Below, piece by piece: positions 48,663-60,911 of a stretch of 64,000 nt of DNA. The translations under genes were made by a program, and so were the position numbers. Within the stretch, counting starts at the first letter, position 1. Each line of letters starts with the position of its first letter. The notes beneath the pieces are model-generated. The model saw nothing but the letters and a program-made list of their open reading frames with translations, had not been told where the DNA came from and made no database searches. The stretch comes from Aliivibrio sp. 1S175 (GTDB taxonomy: Bacteria; Pseudomonadota; Gammaproteobacteria; Enterobacterales; Vibrionaceae), in NCBI RefSeq assembly GCF_001690985.1, contig NZ_MAJS01000079.1:558001-622000 (forward strand). The letters run 5' to 3'.

Positions 48663-50201
48663 TTAGCCTTTCAGATTTAAGCGTTTCGCTAAACGATGTA
48701 AATTTCCTGTATCAAGCTGCAAAGCTCTGGCGGTTGCTGCCCAGTTTTGTTGGTTTTCGTGATAGGTTTTTTTTATTAACATTGTTTGAAATTCATCAGT
48801 TGCAGAGCGTAAGTTTTTTGCATTCACCTTACTGATTGCATCTTCTTGTTGAGTTGGATTATTTTCAATTTGAGTGTCTTTTTTTATCGAAAAATGCAAC
48901 GGATTTAGTGTTAAATCAGAGTCATTACTTTGGGCTCTAGAAAGAACAGCAGCTCGGCTAATTACATGTTCTAGCTCTCGAATATTTCCCGGCCATGAGT
49001 AACTATTTAATAAGGCGATAGCTTCTGGAGTGATACGAATGCTTGATGCATTTAATTTAATGCGGTTTTTTTCTGCAAAATAGCCCACAAGAAGCGTGAT
49101 GTCATTTTCTCTGTCGCGCAGTGGAGGGACAAAAATAGGAAACACACTAAGACGGTGATATAAGTCTGCTCTAAAATCCCCCGTTTTTACTTCATCACTT
49201 AATATTTTATTGGTTGCTGCAATAATACGAGTATTCACTTTGATATGATTGTCGCTACCAATCCGCTGAATATCTCCATATTGTAACACGCGCAGTAATT
49301 TGGCTTGAAGAGCCAGAGACAGTTCGCCAATTTCATCTAAAAATAAGGTGCCATTATCAGCAGATTCAAACTTCCCCTTTCGATTACTGATAGCCCCAGT
49401 AAATGCGCCTTTTACGTGACCAAAGAGTTCACTTTCAGCAACAGATTCAGGCAAAGCCGCACAGTTTAAGTACACCAAAACGTGTTCTGAACGTGTAGAT
49501 CTATGATGTAAAGCACTGGCAACGAGCTCTTTACCTACGCCCGTTTCACCGGTAATTAATACTGACAGTTCTGTATTAGCAACCGCATTAATGTTGGTTT
49601 GAAGTTCTTGTATAGCGGAAGATTCACCAATCATTTCAACCGTATTATTTTGTGAATTTTCAAATGATGAGGTTGTTAAGGTATGACTTGATTGGCTTTC
49701 CAGTTTTTCCATCAATAATGCAGTATTTAAGCTCGTTGCGGCGAGTGCACTAATTATCCGCAGTTCTTTATTGGTGAATTTGTCAAATTGTTCAGGATCA
49801 AACGCATCAATAGTGACGGCTCCGATTAAGCGTTCATTCACAATCAAAGGTAAGCCAATGCAAGAGTGCACGTGCAATTCACTTTTTATATTAGCAATGA
49901 GTCCATCATAAGGGTCAGGCAGATCGCTATTAGAAGGAAACCGAACTATATCCCCAGCTCTGGCAATGGCTTCTAGGCGAGGATGTTGTGAAATAGCAAA
50001 GCGACGGCCAATAACATCACTATCAAGACCATTTGTCGCTAAAGGAGAAAAGTATTGGTTTTTAAACAACAATAATGCAGAGGCATCACATTGCAATGCG
50101 TTTCTGATGGTTGATAACAAGCGTTCAAAACGGTCTTTATTTGATAGCCCAGAGGTTAAATCTAACGCAATTTGAACCCATTCTTCTTTGATGCTATTCA
50201 T
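48663..50201 (-). CDS. norR: Nitric oxide-responsive sigma-54 activator NorR
   Basis: The 512-residue regulator has an N-terminal GAF domain (about 20-165), AAA+ domain with Walker A GETGVGKE (218-225) and the sigma-54-contact loop GAFTGA (265-270), and a C-terminal Fis-type HTH ([20 protein letters not shown]). Residues matching the proposed non-heme iron ligands of E. coli NorR are present (Arg75, Arg81, Asp99, His112, Asp132 here). It is transcribed away from norV, and three NorR boxes lie directly in front of its start, so autoregulation is likely. Confidence 0.95.
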   Translation of the reverse strand: MNSIKEEWVQIALDLTSGLSNKDRFERLLSTIRNALQCDASALLLFKNQYFSPLATNGLDSDVIGRRFAISQHPRLEAIARAGDIVRFPSNSDLPDPYDGLIANIKSELHVHSCIGLPLIVNERLIGAVTIDAFDPEQFDKFTNKELRIISALAATSLNTALLMEKLESQSSHTLTTSSFENSQNNTVEMIGESSAIQELQTNINAVANTELSVLITGETGVGKELVASALHHRSTRSEHVLVYLNCAALPESVAESELFGHVKGAFTGAISNRKGKFESADNGTLFLDEIGELSLALQAKLLRVLQYGDIQRIGSDNHIKVNTRIIAATNKILSDEVKTGDFRADLYHRLSVFPIFVPPLRDRENDITLLVGYFAEKNRIKLNASSIRITPEAIALLNSYSWPGNIRELEHVISRAAVLSRAQSNDSDLTLNPLHFSIKKDTQIENNPTQQEDAISKVNAKNLRSATDEFQTMLIKKTYHENQQNWAATARALQLDTGNLHRLAKRLNLKG

Positions 50202-50224
50202 CGTTACCTCACATTACATTTACT

Positions 50225-50235
50225 GTTAATTTGAC
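50225..50235. promoter_or_regulatory. NorR box 1
   Basis: GTTAATTTGAC fits the GT-N7-AC core of NorR enhancer sites. Confidence 0.6.
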
Positions 50236-50244
50236 AATTGTACT

Positions 50245-50255
50245 GTCATTTTAAC
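50245..50255. promoter_or_regulatory. NorR box 2
   Basis: GTCATTTTAAC fits GT-N7-AC, 20 bp (about two turns) from box 1. Confidence 0.65.
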
Positions 50256-50269
50256 AAATGTAAATAATT

Positions 50270-50280
50270 GTCATTATGAC
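50270..50280. promoter_or_regulatory. NorR box 3
   Basis: GTCATTATGAC fits GT-N7-AC and is nearly palindromic, 25 bp from box 2. Three boxes upstream of norV match the E. coli arrangement. Confidence 0.7.
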
Positions 50281-50331
50281 ACCCATTGTTTGTTAGTTAT
50301 TTATTTTCTTTAAAAATCAATGAGATGAAAG

Positions 50332-50350
50332 TTGGCACGCTCAATGCAAT
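50332..50350 (+). promoter_or_regulatory. Sigma-54 promoter of norVW
   Basis: TTGGCACGCTCAATGCAAT has the -24 GG and -12 GC 12 bases apart and the full TGGCACG half. Transcription should start near 50359, about 29 bases before the norV ATG. Confidence 0.88.
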
Positions 50351-50387
50351 ATGTGTTGTAACGCTAATGATTAAATGAGAAAAAACA

Positions 50388-51878
50388 ATGACTATTCATA
50401 TTAAAAACAATGTTAACTGGGTTGGCCAACGTGATTGGGAAGTATCAGACTTCCATGGTACTGAATTTAAAATGACCAAAGGCACAAGCTATAACAGTTA
50501 TCTTATTCAAGAAGAGAAAACGGTATTGATTGATACGGTTGATCATCGTTTTAGTCATCAATTTATTCAAAATTTGGAAATGGAAATTGACCTAGCGAGT
50601 ATTGATTACATTGTGATTAATCACGCAGAAGAAGATCATGCCGGTGCGCTTGCAGCATTAATGGAGAAAATTCCAGGTACCCCAATTTATTGTACTGAAA
50701 ACGCAATTGATTCAATTGTAGGTCATCATCACCATCCTGAATGGAATTTTAATCCAATTAAAACGGGTGACGCATTAGATATTGGTAATGGCAAACAATT
50801 GGTGTTTGTTGAAGCACCAATGTTGCATTGGCCAGACAGTATGATGACGTACTTAACAGGTGATGCAATTTTGTTTAGTAATGATGCATTTGGTCAGCAC
50901 TATTGTGATGAACGCTTATTTAATGACGAAGTTGATCAAACTGAATTGATGGATCAATGTTTGCGTTATTACGCCAATATCCTTACGCCATTCAGTGCGT
51001 TAGTGACAGCAAAAATTAAAGAAGTATTAAGCTTTAATTTACCCGTAGACATGATTGCAACTTCTCATGGTTGTGTATGGAGAGACAATCCAACTCAAAT
51101 CATTCATCAATATTTAGAGTGGGCTGACAACTACCAAGAAGATCGAATTACTATTTTTTATGATTCTATGTCAAACAACACTCGAATGATGGCGGATGCG
51201 ATTGCTCAGGGTATTCACGATGTGGACCCAGCAGTGGCGGTAAAAGTATTTAATGTCTCTCGCCAAGATAAAAATGACATTTTAACCAGTGTGTTCCGCT
51301 CAAAAGGGATCCTTGTTGGCTCATCAACCATGAATAATGTGATGATGCCTAAAATTGCAGGCATGTTAGAAGAGATCACGGGTCTTCGATTCAGCGCAAA
51401 AAAGGCAGGGGCTTTTGGTAGCTACGGTTGGAATGGCGGTGCGGTAGACAGAATACATTCTCGTTTAACCGATGCTGGTTTTGAAACTGCGGTAGGCTTA
51501 AAAGCAAAATGGCGTCCAGATGGTAAAGCGATGCAATTGTGCCGCGAACACGGTCAATTTCTTGCTAAACAATGGGCATTAAAGCCATTAACCACTACGT
51601 TCAATACCATTAATGTCGAAAAAAAAGCAGAAGAGAAAAAAGAAGTAATAGCGATTGATCTTTCTACTGAATCCTCAGTAGAAAAAGAGGTGGCGTTAAG
51701 CTCTACAAATGACGTTAAACAATGCATGTTATGTACCGTGTGTAATTGGGTATATAACCCTGAAATAGGTGAGCCAAACCAAGGCGTCGAACCTAATACT
51801 GTATGGGCTGATGTACCTGACTATTTCTTATGTCCTGAATGTAATTTAGGCAAAGATGTTTTTGTTGAAGTTAAGTAA
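50388..51878 (+). CDS. norV: Anaerobic nitric oxide reductase flavorubredoxin NorV
   Basis: The 496-residue protein has an N-terminal metallo-beta-lactamase-like diiron domain (HAEEDHAG, residues 79-86, with iron ligands His79, Glu81, Asp83 and His84), a flavodoxin domain ([17 protein letters not shown] and [10 protein letters not shown]) and a C-terminal rubredoxin with two cysteine pairs (CMLCTVC region and CPEC). It reduces NO to N2O at the expense of NADH via NorW. The first gene of the sigma-54-driven nor operon. The linker before rubredoxin is lysine/glutamate-rich. Confidence 0.97.
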   Translation: MTIHIKNNVNWVGQRDWEVSDFHGTEFKMTKGTSYNSYLIQEEKTVLIDTVDHRFSHQFIQNLEMEIDLASIDYIVINHAEEDHAGALAALMEKIPGTPIYCTENAIDSIVGHHHHPEWNFNPIKTGDALDIGNGKQLVFVEAPMLHWPDSMMTYLTGDAILFSNDAFGQHYCDERLFNDEVDQTELMDQCLRYYANILTPFSALVTAKIKEVLSFNLPVDMIATSHGCVWRDNPTQIIHQYLEWADNYQEDRITIFYDSMSNNTRMMADAIAQGIHDVDPAVAVKVFNVSRQDKNDILTSVFRSKGILVGSSTMNNVMMPKIAGMLEEITGLRFSAKKAGAFGSYGWNGGAVDRIHSRLTDAGFETAVGLKAKWRPDGKAMQLCREHGQFLAKQWALKPLTTTFNTINVEKKAEEKKEVIAIDLSTESSVEKEVALSSTNDVKQCMLCTVCNWVYNPEIGEPNQGVEPNTVWADVPDYFLCPECNLGKDVFVEVK

Positions 51879-51889
51879 GGAGTTAAATA

Positions 51890-53035
51890 ATGAGTTTACC
51901 AATCGTTATTATTGGCAGTGGTTTTGCTTCTTATCAGTTAATTAAAACAATTCGTCGAACGAACAGTGATTGCGTTATTCATGTCTTTACTAACGATGCA
52001 GGTGATGACTATAACAAGCCAGATTTAAGCCATGTGTTTTCAAAAAAACAGAACCTTGAAGATGTAATTACGTTATCCGCAGGGAACTTTGCGGAGCAAT
52101 ATAATGTGGTTTTACATCCGTATACCTTGGTGGAATCGATTGATCCAGAGAATCAAACAGTCACTGCAAATTGCGAAATATTGTTATATGAGAAATTAGT
52201 GTTAGCGACTGGCTCACAAACATTTATACCGCCTTTTCATGGGGATGGATGTGAAGATATTCTTACTTTGAATAGCTTAAGAGAATTTGAAGTTATTCAA
52301 CAGAAAGTATTGGATGCACAGAAATTGCTTGTTGTTGGTGGTGGTTTAATAGGTACAGAGCTCGCAATGGATTTAGCTAGTGCTGGAAAGTCGGTAATAC
52401 TGGTTGAGCCAAATACACATTTACTTGCCAATATGATCCCTGATTTTATTTCATTACCGCTTGAGAATACATGCAGAGAGGAAGGCGTTACGGTGAATTT
52501 ATCTGATTGCGTACAATCGGTAAATAAACAAGATGATGGGTATAGAGTTACAACAACTAATGGTCAATCCTATCAAGTTGATTGTGTGATATCTGCGGCA
52601 GGGCTGAAGGCAAATACACGGTTAGCGACAAAAGCAGATATCGCGGTTAATCGTGGGATTATCGTTGACTCTACATTGCAAACATCCGCTAGAAATGTCT
52701 ATGCATTAGGTGATTGTGCTGAAATTGAAGGTAAGGTTATGGGCTATCTTCAACCGATATTATTGAGTGCCAATGCGTTAGCTAAAACGTTATTGGGAGT
52801 CGATACAGCATTAACCTTGCCTAATATGATGGTGAAGGTAAAAACACCCGCTTACCCAATTCAACTCGCGGGTAATACATCAGCCAATATACATCGTTGG
52901 TCTATTGATCTTGATGTACAAGGGATATGTGCTAAAGCTTATGATGTAGATAATAATCTGACAGGATTTGTTGTGACTAAAGATCATATGAAGAAAGCAT
53001 TTCCTTTATTTAGAGAGATACATAATACGAATTAG
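51890..53035 (+). CDS. norW: NADH:flavorubredoxin reductase NorW
   Basis: The 381-residue FAD/NAD(H) oxidoreductase passes electrons from NADH to the rubredoxin of NorV. It has FAD-binding [14 protein letters not shown] at the N-terminus, the NAD site [19 protein letters not shown] and the second FAD motif [10 protein letters not shown]. It follows norV by 11 bp with AAGGAG before its ATG. Confidence 0.95.
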   Translation: MSLPIVIIGSGFASYQLIKTIRRTNSDCVIHVFTNDAGDDYNKPDLSHVFSKKQNLEDVITLSAGNFAEQYNVVLHPYTLVESIDPENQTVTANCEILLYEKLVLATGSQTFIPPFHGDGCEDILTLNSLREFEVIQQKVLDAQKLLVVGGGLIGTELAMDLASAGKSVILVEPNTHLLANMIPDFISLPLENTCREEGVTVNLSDCVQSVNKQDDGYRVTTTNGQSYQVDCVISAAGLKANTRLATKADIAVNRGIIVDSTLQTSARNVYALGDCAEIEGKVMGYLQPILLSANALAKTLLGVDTALTLPNMMVKVKTPAYPIQLAGNTSANIHRWSIDLDVQGICAKAYDVDNNLTGFVVTKDHMKKAFPLFREIHNTN

Positions 53036-53047
53036 TAGAGGTGGACA

Positions 53048-53821
53048 ATGACAGAAATTCCTCATGGCTTAATTAAAGGCGTTGTGCTTAGTCGTTATGA
53101 TTGGACTGACCATTTATTTAGTTTATTTGTGGAAGCGCCAATTGAAACGTATCAGGCTGGGCAATTTACCAAATTAGCATTACCTGATGGGAATGGTGGT
53201 TGGGTGAGAAGGGCGTATTCGATTGTGAATAACCCAAAACAGGCTGAAGGGCATCAACAAATGGAATTTCTGATCATCGCTGATGACAATGGAGAATTAT
53301 CTCCCCGGCTTCAATCGCTTAATTCTGGAGATGAAATTTTTGTTGGAAAAGAGGCTGCTGGCTTCATGACAATGAATGAAGTTCCAAAAAGTGTGGATGA
53401 TTTATGGCTATTATCGACAGGAACCGCTATCGGGCCATTTATTTCAATACTAGAAACCCCGTTATTAGACATACGGTTTAAGAATATCGTGCTAGTTCAT
53501 GCTGTGAGAACAGAGTCTGAATTAATTTATCAAGAACGTATTCAATTATTACTTAATCGATATGAGAAGAGGTTCCATTATGTCCCAATTATTTCTAGAG
53601 AACATGTCACCGGAACTTTATGTGGACGAATCCCGTCTTTATTACTCAATGGAGAGATCGAAAATTACGCTAAATGTCAGCTTAATAAAGCAGATAGTTT
53701 CTTATATCTCTGCGGTAATCCCAGCATGGTTAAAGACACCGCAAGCACATTGAATGAACTAGGGTTTGAAAAGCATCTTCGTAAGAAAGCAGGGCAGTTT
53801 AGCTCTGAGAATTATTGGTAA
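53048..53821 (+). CDS. Ferredoxin-NADP reductase-like flavoenzyme in the nor operon
   Basis: The 257-residue protein is an FNR of the bacterial Fpr type: FAD motif VRRAYSIVNNP, NADP/phosphate motif STGTAIGPFISIL, CGNPSMV near the C-terminus and the terminal aromatic YW that stacks on FAD. It lies 12 bp after norW with AGAGGTGG before its start, so it is probably part of the operon. E. coli norVW has no such third gene. It could recycle oxidised NorV or supply low-potential electrons under nitrosative stress; that is inference. Confidence 0.88.
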   Translation: MTEIPHGLIKGVVLSRYDWTDHLFSLFVEAPIETYQAGQFTKLALPDGNGGWVRRAYSIVNNPKQAEGHQQMEFLIIADDNGELSPRLQSLNSGDEIFVGKEAAGFMTMNEVPKSVDDLWLLSTGTAIGPFISILETPLLDIRFKNIVLVHAVRTESELIYQERIQLLLNRYEKRFHYVPIISREHVTGTLCGRIPSLLLNGEIENYAKCQLNKADSFLYLCGNPSMVKDTASTLNELGFEKHLRKKAGQFSSENYW

Positions 53822-53871
53822 TCACACATAGAAGTATTACATTTTTATTTGGAGAGTCATTATGAGTCATT

Positions 53872-54207
53872 ATGAGTCATTTACGTATTCCCGCAAATTG
53901 GACGATTCAACGCTCAACGCCATTTTTTACTAAAGACAATGTCCCTGAGGCGTTGTTAACTCACCACAATACGGCTGCTGAAGTGTTTGGCCAACTATGT
54001 GTGATGGAAGGTGTTGTTACTTATTATGGTTTTGCCGATTCAGAGGCGACAGAGCCCGAGCTCAAAGTGGTTATTAATGCAGGGCAATTTGCCACGAGTC
54101 CTCCCCAGTACTGGCACCGTATTGAATTGAGTGATGATGCTCAATTCAACATTAATTTCTGGTCTGATCAAGACAAAAGCGGCAAGAAAATGTTTAACAC
54201 GAAATAA
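53872..54207 (+). CDS. YeaR/TehB-like DUF1971 cupin protein
   Basis: The 111-residue protein is related to E. coli YeaR (SHLRIPANWTIQRSTPFFTK, VFGQLCVMEGVVTYYGF, SPPQYWHRIELSDDAQFNINFW). YeaR is induced by nitrate and NO, in keeping with its place after the nor genes. The protein looks like a single cupin barrel; its reaction is unknown. The ribosome site GGAG is 17 bases from this ATG, because a 10-base tandem duplication (ATGAGTCATT) inserted a second ATG at 53862 in another frame. Confidence 0.85.
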   Translation: MSHLRIPANWTIQRSTPFFTKDNVPEALLTHHNTAAEVFGQLCVMEGVVTYYGFADSEATEPELKVVINAGQFATSPPQYWHRIELSDDAQFNINFWSDQDKSGKKMFNTK

Positions 54208-54268
54208 TTATGAACACTCTTTTTTTCATTTATGGCATAGTAGGCGAAATTATTGAGTGAGAAGTAAA

Positions 54269-54541
54269 ATGACAGACCAACAAGACGATTTCATGACGGA
54301 AGAAACACTGATTGAGACTGTAAAAAATCAAATTGAAGATGGCAGCCCAGTTGCAGTAAAAGAGACACTAATGCGCTTGGTAATGACGGGTAACCCACGT
54401 GAAGATGCGATTGAAATGATGGCTTGCGCGTTGGCAATTGAAGTCGTTGATGTGATGAAGAATGGCGCTGAATTCAATCAAAAGCGTTATAAAGAAAATC
54501 TAGAATCATTACCAGACATGAGTTTCATGGGTGATGAATAA
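54269..54541 (+). CDS. Small conserved acidic protein of unknown function
   Basis: The 90-residue protein starts MTDQQDDFMTEETLIETVKN and holds a helical region (ETLMRLVMTGNPREDAIEMM, then ALAIEVVDVMKNGAEFN). No signal peptide or membrane segment. The ATG at 54269 has GAAG upstream; an in-frame GTG at 54257 is possible. It follows the YeaR-like gene by 61 bp with no terminator between, so it may be the last gene of the NO-responsive unit. Family not recognised. Confidence 0.7.
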   Translation: MTDQQDDFMTEETLIETVKNQIEDGSPVAVKETLMRLVMTGNPREDAIEMMACALAIEVVDVMKNGAEFNQKRYKENLESLPDMSFMGDE

Positions 54542-54582
54542 TAGTAATAACGATTGTTTTTAATCGGTATTAAAGATAAATA

Positions 54583-54618
54583 AAAAGGGCTAATAGTATT
54601 GATACTATTAGCCCTTTT
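54583..54618. terminator. Bidirectional terminator after the nor locus
   Basis: A perfect 17-bp inverted repeat AAAAGGGCTAATAGTAT and complement with only TG between, T4 at the end. Confidence 0.85.
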
Positions 54619-54633
54619 CCATATTGAGTACGT

Positions 54634-54807
54634 TTAATTTGCGCAGCCAATTTCACCAGTCAACATGCAGTTTTGTTGCTGTTTTTCTTGATTGTCATAG
54701 TGCTCATTAGTGAGTTCGGTAGAGTTAATGTCTTCTCTATCTGCTGGAGCACAAGCACTTAAAAATAATACGCTAGCAATCCCTGCTACCTTGATGATTA
54801 TGTTCAT
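54634..54807 (-). CDS. Small predicted lipoprotein (57 aa)
   Basis: The start is ATG at 54807 with AAGGA 6 bases upstream. The signal peptide MNIIIKVAGIASVLFLSAC ends in a lipobox (Cys19), and the mature part is 38-39 residues, polar, with two further cysteines (QQNCMLTGEIGCAN) that could form a disulfide. The frame continues upstream into rluE but without a ribosome site. It lies 100 bp downstream of rluE. Family not recognised. Confidence 0.7.
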   Translation of the reverse strand: MNIIIKVAGIASVLFLSACAPADREDINSTELTNEHYDNQEKQQQNCMLTGEIGCAN

Positions 54808-54907
54808 TTTTATTCCTTTATTCTTATAGTGTTTTCTTAATGTTAAGTTAAAAAACCTCAAACGGGTAGTTGTTTTTAACTTATTTTTTACATTTGTAAT
54901 TGTTGTT

Positions 54908-55528
54908 CTAAAGTGAGACTTCCTTCCATTCGCCATGAGGGACATCTTGAATAGTCCAATCGCCCATTGAGTAACGGATTAAACGCAAAGTTGGAAATCC
55001 AATATGAGCGGTCATACGGCGAACTTGTCGATTGCGACCTTCAATAATAGTGAGAGCAATCCATGTTGTTGGAATGGCAGCTCGGAATCTGACAGGAGGG
55101 TTACGCTCCCATAAGTCAGGTTCTTCCAGAATTTCTACTTTCGCTGGTAAAGTCATGCCATCTTTCAGCTCAACACCTTGACGAAGCTTTTCTAAGTCTT
55201 CTTCTGTCGGTGCGCCTTCCACTTGTACCCAGTATGTTTTTGGTGATTTCGATTCAGGCTGAGTTAAACGGGCTTGCAATACACCATCATTGGTTAAAAT
55301 TAATAAGCCTTCACTGTCACGGTCAAGACGACCTGCCGCATAAACGTCTTTAACTGTAATAAAATCTGCGAGCGTCTGGCGATGCTGATCATCGGTAAAT
55401 TGACTCAATACATCAAAAGGTTTATTAAAGATAAGGACTTTACGATCTTCTGGTGCAGGGCGTGGCTTTTGTGTGGTTTTTTTCTTAAATGCCGGTTTTT
55501 TCCAATTTGGAGAACGCTTGAATGTCAT
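54908..55528 (-). CDS. rluE: 23S rRNA pseudouridine(2457) synthase RluE
   Basis: The 206-residue synthase isomerises U2457. Catalytic Asp lies in [19 protein letters not shown]. The rest is typical of the RsuA/RluB/E/F family, with [20 protein letters not shown] close to the C-terminus. There is no S4 domain, only a short lysine-rich N-terminal tail, which fits RluE. It is divergent from icd (170 bp). Confidence 0.93.
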   Translation of the reverse strand: MTFKRSPNWKKPAFKKKTTQKPRPAPEDRKVLIFNKPFDVLSQFTDDQHRQTLADFITVKDVYAAGRLDRDSEGLLILTNDGVLQARLTQPESKSPKTYWVQVEGAPTEEDLEKLRQGVELKDGMTLPAKVEILEEPDLWERNPPVRFRAAIPTTWIALTIIEGRNRQVRRMTAHIGFPTLRLIRYSMGDWTIQDVPHGEWKEVSL

Positions 55529-55698
55529 GTTAACTACCTTGCAAAATTGTAAAGCTTTTGTGGTGTTTAGTTTTAAAGTTCGCCGCTTTTCGCTATAGTA
55601 CGCGCGTGAAACTAAAGACTAATAAAAATAAAGTCGGTAAATTACAAAGCCTATTATACGTTTTGTTATTGGTTTTGTAGATTAAATAGGGAAATTAA

Positions 55699-57927
<2,229 letters not shown>

Positions 57928-57985
57928 TATTCAACAACTTTTTTATATAAAAAGCAGTTTAAATATATAAAAAGTGGTTAAAATG

Positions 57986-58023
57986 AAAAGCCTTGAGGTA
58001 GTGATACTTCAAGGCTTTTTTTT
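57986..58023. terminator. Bidirectional terminator between icd and spoVR
   Basis: AAAAGCCTTGAGGTA pairs with TACTTCAAGGCTTTT (one mismatch) around GTGA, then more T. Confidence 0.88.
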
Positions 58024-58039
58024 ATCATTAAGATAACTA

Positions 58040-59557
58040 TTAAATACTCGTATTGTAGTAATTACGTTTTGGGCAGGAAGAAATAATTTCTGCTCGGTTA
58101 AATGAAATGACCTCTTCAAGCACTACATCAAATCCCCATAAACGGTGTAAATGCTTCATTACCTCTGTATGGCTCTTATCAAGTGGGATCCTATTATGTG
58201 GTATATGTCTTAGGGTTAAAGAACGATCGCCCCTCACATCCACATTCCACACTTGAATATTAGGCTCTAAATTACTTAAATTATATTGAGCTGCTAACTT
58301 TTCTCTTATTTCTCGATAGCCTGTTTCATCGTGAATCGCATTGACCTCAATGTGTTTGTTTTTATCATTGTCTAGAATTGAAAATAATTTAAATTCACGG
58401 ATAAGTTTTGGCGATAAATACTGACTAATGAAGCTTTCATCTTTGAAGTTATGCATTGCAAAATGAGCAGCATCAAGCCAATCCGTTCCGGCTAAATCAG
58501 GAAACCATTCTCTGTCTTCATCTGTTGGTTCTTCACAGATCCGACGGATATCTTGGAACATAGCAAACCCTAGGGCGTAAGGATTAATCCCACTAAAGTA
58601 AGGGCTATTGTAAGCAGGTTGTGCAACTACGTTAGTATGGCTATGTAGGAACTCTAATATGAATTTTTCTGAGACTAAGCCATCATCATAAAGATGATTC
58701 AAAATAGTGTAATGCCAGAAGGTGGCCCATCCTTCATTCATGACTTGAGTTTGTTTTTGAGGATAAAAATACTGGCTGATTTTTCTTATAATCCTAACTA
58801 CTTCTCGTTGCCATGATTCAAGTAATGGGGCGTGCTTCTCAATGAAATAGAGAATGTTTTCTTGTGGCTCGGAAGGGAAGCGTATTTTTTCTTCGCTGCT
58901 TTCTTCTTTTGATTTTGGTACGGTTCGCCATAGATCATTTACTTGCGATTGAAGATACGCTTCTCTGTCTTCTTGGCGAATTTTTTCTTCTGCGATAGAA
59001 ATTTTCTCAGGACGCTTATAGCGATCAACGCCATAGTTCATAAGAGCATGGCAAGAATCGAGAATTTTTTCTACCTCATCTGCCCCATATTTTTCTTCAC
59101 ATTGGGTTAAGTATTGTTGAGCAAATAATAGATAATCAACAATAGAACTGGCGTCTGTCCATGTTTGGAAAAGATAGTTGCCTTTAAAAAAAGAATTATG
59201 TCCATAACACGCATGAGCCATTACTAAGGCTTGCATTGTGATGGTGTTCTCTTCCATTAGATAGGCAATACACGGCGATGAATTAATAACAATCTCATAC
59301 GCTAAGCCCATTTGACCGTGTTTATAATTTTGCTCTGTCTGGATAAATTTTTTACCAAAAGACCAATGATGATAGTTTATAGGCATACCTACGCTAGAGT
59401 AGGCATCCATCATTTGCTCAGCCGTGATTATTTCAATCTGATTAGGATAAGTATCAAGGCGATAGTGTTGCGCGACCTTTTTTATTTCCACATGATATTG
59501 TTCTAATATTTGAAAGGTCCAATCTGGCCCATCAGGTAGCATTGCTTTCCTTTTCAT
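58040..59557 (-). CDS. SpoVR family protein (YcgB-like)
   Basis: The 505-residue cytosolic protein has family hallmarks GPDWTFQILEQYHVEIKKVA, AHACYGHNSFFKGNYLF, NEGWATFWHYTILNHLYDDG and GINPYALGFAMFQDIRRICE. The HxxxH/E-type residues suggest a metal site, but no activity is proven. It is the last gene of the yeaG-yeaH-spoVR operon, 8 bp after yeaH, a unit widespread in proteobacteria and tied to stress and stationary phase. Confidence 0.93.
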   Translation of the reverse strand: MKRKAMLPDGPDWTFQILEQYHVEIKKVAQHYRLDTYPNQIEIITAEQMMDAYSSVGMPINYHHWSFGKKFIQTEQNYKHGQMGLAYEIVINSSPCIAYLMEENTITMQALVMAHACYGHNSFFKGNYLFQTWTDASSIVDYLLFAQQYLTQCEEKYGADEVEKILDSCHALMNYGVDRYKRPEKISIAEEKIRQEDREAYLQSQVNDLWRTVPKSKEESSEEKIRFPSEPQENILYFIEKHAPLLESWQREVVRIIRKISQYFYPQKQTQVMNEGWATFWHYTILNHLYDDGLVSEKFILEFLHSHTNVVAQPAYNSPYFSGINPYALGFAMFQDIRRICEEPTDEDREWFPDLAGTDWLDAAHFAMHNFKDESFISQYLSPKLIREFKLFSILDNDKNKHIEVNAIHDETGYREIREKLAAQYNLSNLEPNIQVWNVDVRGDRSLTLRHIPHNRIPLDKSHTEVMKHLHRLWGFDVVLEEVISFNRAEIISSCPKRNYYNTSI

Positions 59558-59565
59558 AGTGCCTC

Positions 59566-60837
59566 CTAAGCCAATTGTTTTTGAAATAACTCTCTGAAAA
59601 TAGGATAAATATCTTCAACCGAACGAATGTTTTTCATCGCAAAATTATCAAATCCTTGAGTGAGTTTTTCATATTCTGTCCACAAGGTTTGATGGTGGCG
59701 TTTGGTTATTTCAATGTAAGAGTAATACTGACAATAAGGGAGAATCGATGCGGTAAGCAACTCTTTACATTTTGGTGAATCATCTGCCCAATTATCCCCA
59801 TCAGACGCTTGTGCGGCATAGATATTCCATTCATTTACAGGGAATCGCTCAGCAATCACTTCTTTCATTAGCCTTAATGCACTGGATACCATCGTTCCCC
59901 CAGTTTCTTGGGAGTAGAAAAAATCGTGTTCATTAACTTCTTTCGCTTGAGTATGATGACGTATAAAGACCACTTCGACATTTTCATAGGTACGAGTAAG
60001 GAAAAGATAAAGCAGAACATAAAAACGTTTTGCGATGTCTTTCGTTGCTTGATCCATTGATCCTGAAACGTCCATTAAACAGAACATGACCGCCTGACTT
60101 GATGGGATAGGGGTTCGTTCATAATTTTTATAACGTAAATCAAAAGAATCAATATAGGGTACGTGTTTAATCTTTTCTCGTAATGTGTCGATTTCTTCTT
60201 TCATTTTTCGTACTGAGAGAGGTTGAGCAGGTTCGCTGTTTTTAATTTCTTCTAACTCTATTTCTAATTCAGCAAGCAGGCGTTTTTTACCTGCTGTCAT
60301 AGCGGTTCTACGAGCAAGGGATTGTTGTAGTGAACGTACAATATCAATGTTAGAAGGAATGCCAGCAGTTTGGAACCCTGCGCGATGGGTTTCCCATTCA
60401 GTGATCTTTTGAACCTGATTTTTTTCTAAATTAGGCAGTTCAAGTTCTTCAAATAGAATATCTAAATATTCATCTTTTGAGATTTGAAAGCTAAATTCAT
60501 CTTCGCCTTCACCGTCGGGACTCGCATCGCCATCTCCAGAACCCCCACCATTTCCTCCTTGTGGGCGTTCAATCTTATCTCCTCTTATGAATTGATCATT
60601 ACCAGGAAGCACTCGTTCACGAATCCCTCCTTGGCCTTGATGAAAAACAGGTTCGGAAATATCTCCCTTAGGTATAGAGATACTTTCACCGTCGTCAATA
60701 TTAGTGACAGAGCGTTGGTTAACGGCATCAGATACAGCTCGTTTAATCTGATCTTGATGACGGCGAATAAAGCGCTGTCTGTTAACGGTACTTTTCTTTT
60801 TCCCGTTTAATCTTCTATCAATAAATTGAGCCATCAT
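59566..60837 (-). CDS. yeaH: YeaH family protein (DUF444, VWA-like)
   Basis: The 423-residue protein has an N-terminal basic region ([20 protein letters not shown]), a glycine-rich linker ([20 protein letters not shown]) and a C-terminal VWA-like domain with MIDAS-type motif [19 protein letters not shown] and later [10 protein letters not shown]. It probably acts with the kinase YeaG, encoded 74 bp upstream. The role is unknown in detail. Confidence 0.93.
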   Translation of the reverse strand: MMAQFIDRRLNGKKKSTVNRQRFIRRHQDQIKRAVSDAVNQRSVTNIDDGESISIPKGDISEPVFHQGQGGIRERVLPGNDQFIRGDKIERPQGGNGGGSGDGDASPDGEGEDEFSFQISKDEYLDILFEELELPNLEKNQVQKITEWETHRAGFQTAGIPSNIDIVRSLQQSLARRTAMTAGKKRLLAELEIELEEIKNSEPAQPLSVRKMKEEIDTLREKIKHVPYIDSFDLRYKNYERTPIPSSQAVMFCLMDVSGSMDQATKDIAKRFYVLLYLFLTRTYENVEVVFIRHHTQAKEVNEHDFFYSQETGGTMVSSALRLMKEVIAERFPVNEWNIYAAQASDGDNWADDSPKCKELLTASILPYCQYYSYIEITKRHHQTLWTEYEKLTQGFDNFAMKNIRSVEDIYPIFRELFQKQLA

Positions 60838-60911
60838 TTACCCCTTATTTTGCTAGGGACAGCTCATTGAATAATGAGCTGCAACATAATCTTGAAAATA
60901 AAAGCATTTTA

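Noticed and set aside
53862-53933. 23-codon frame with good ribosome spacing as a real peptide gene
   Set aside because: It arises directly from the 10-base duplication and its later codons are the YeaR-like gene read out of frame.
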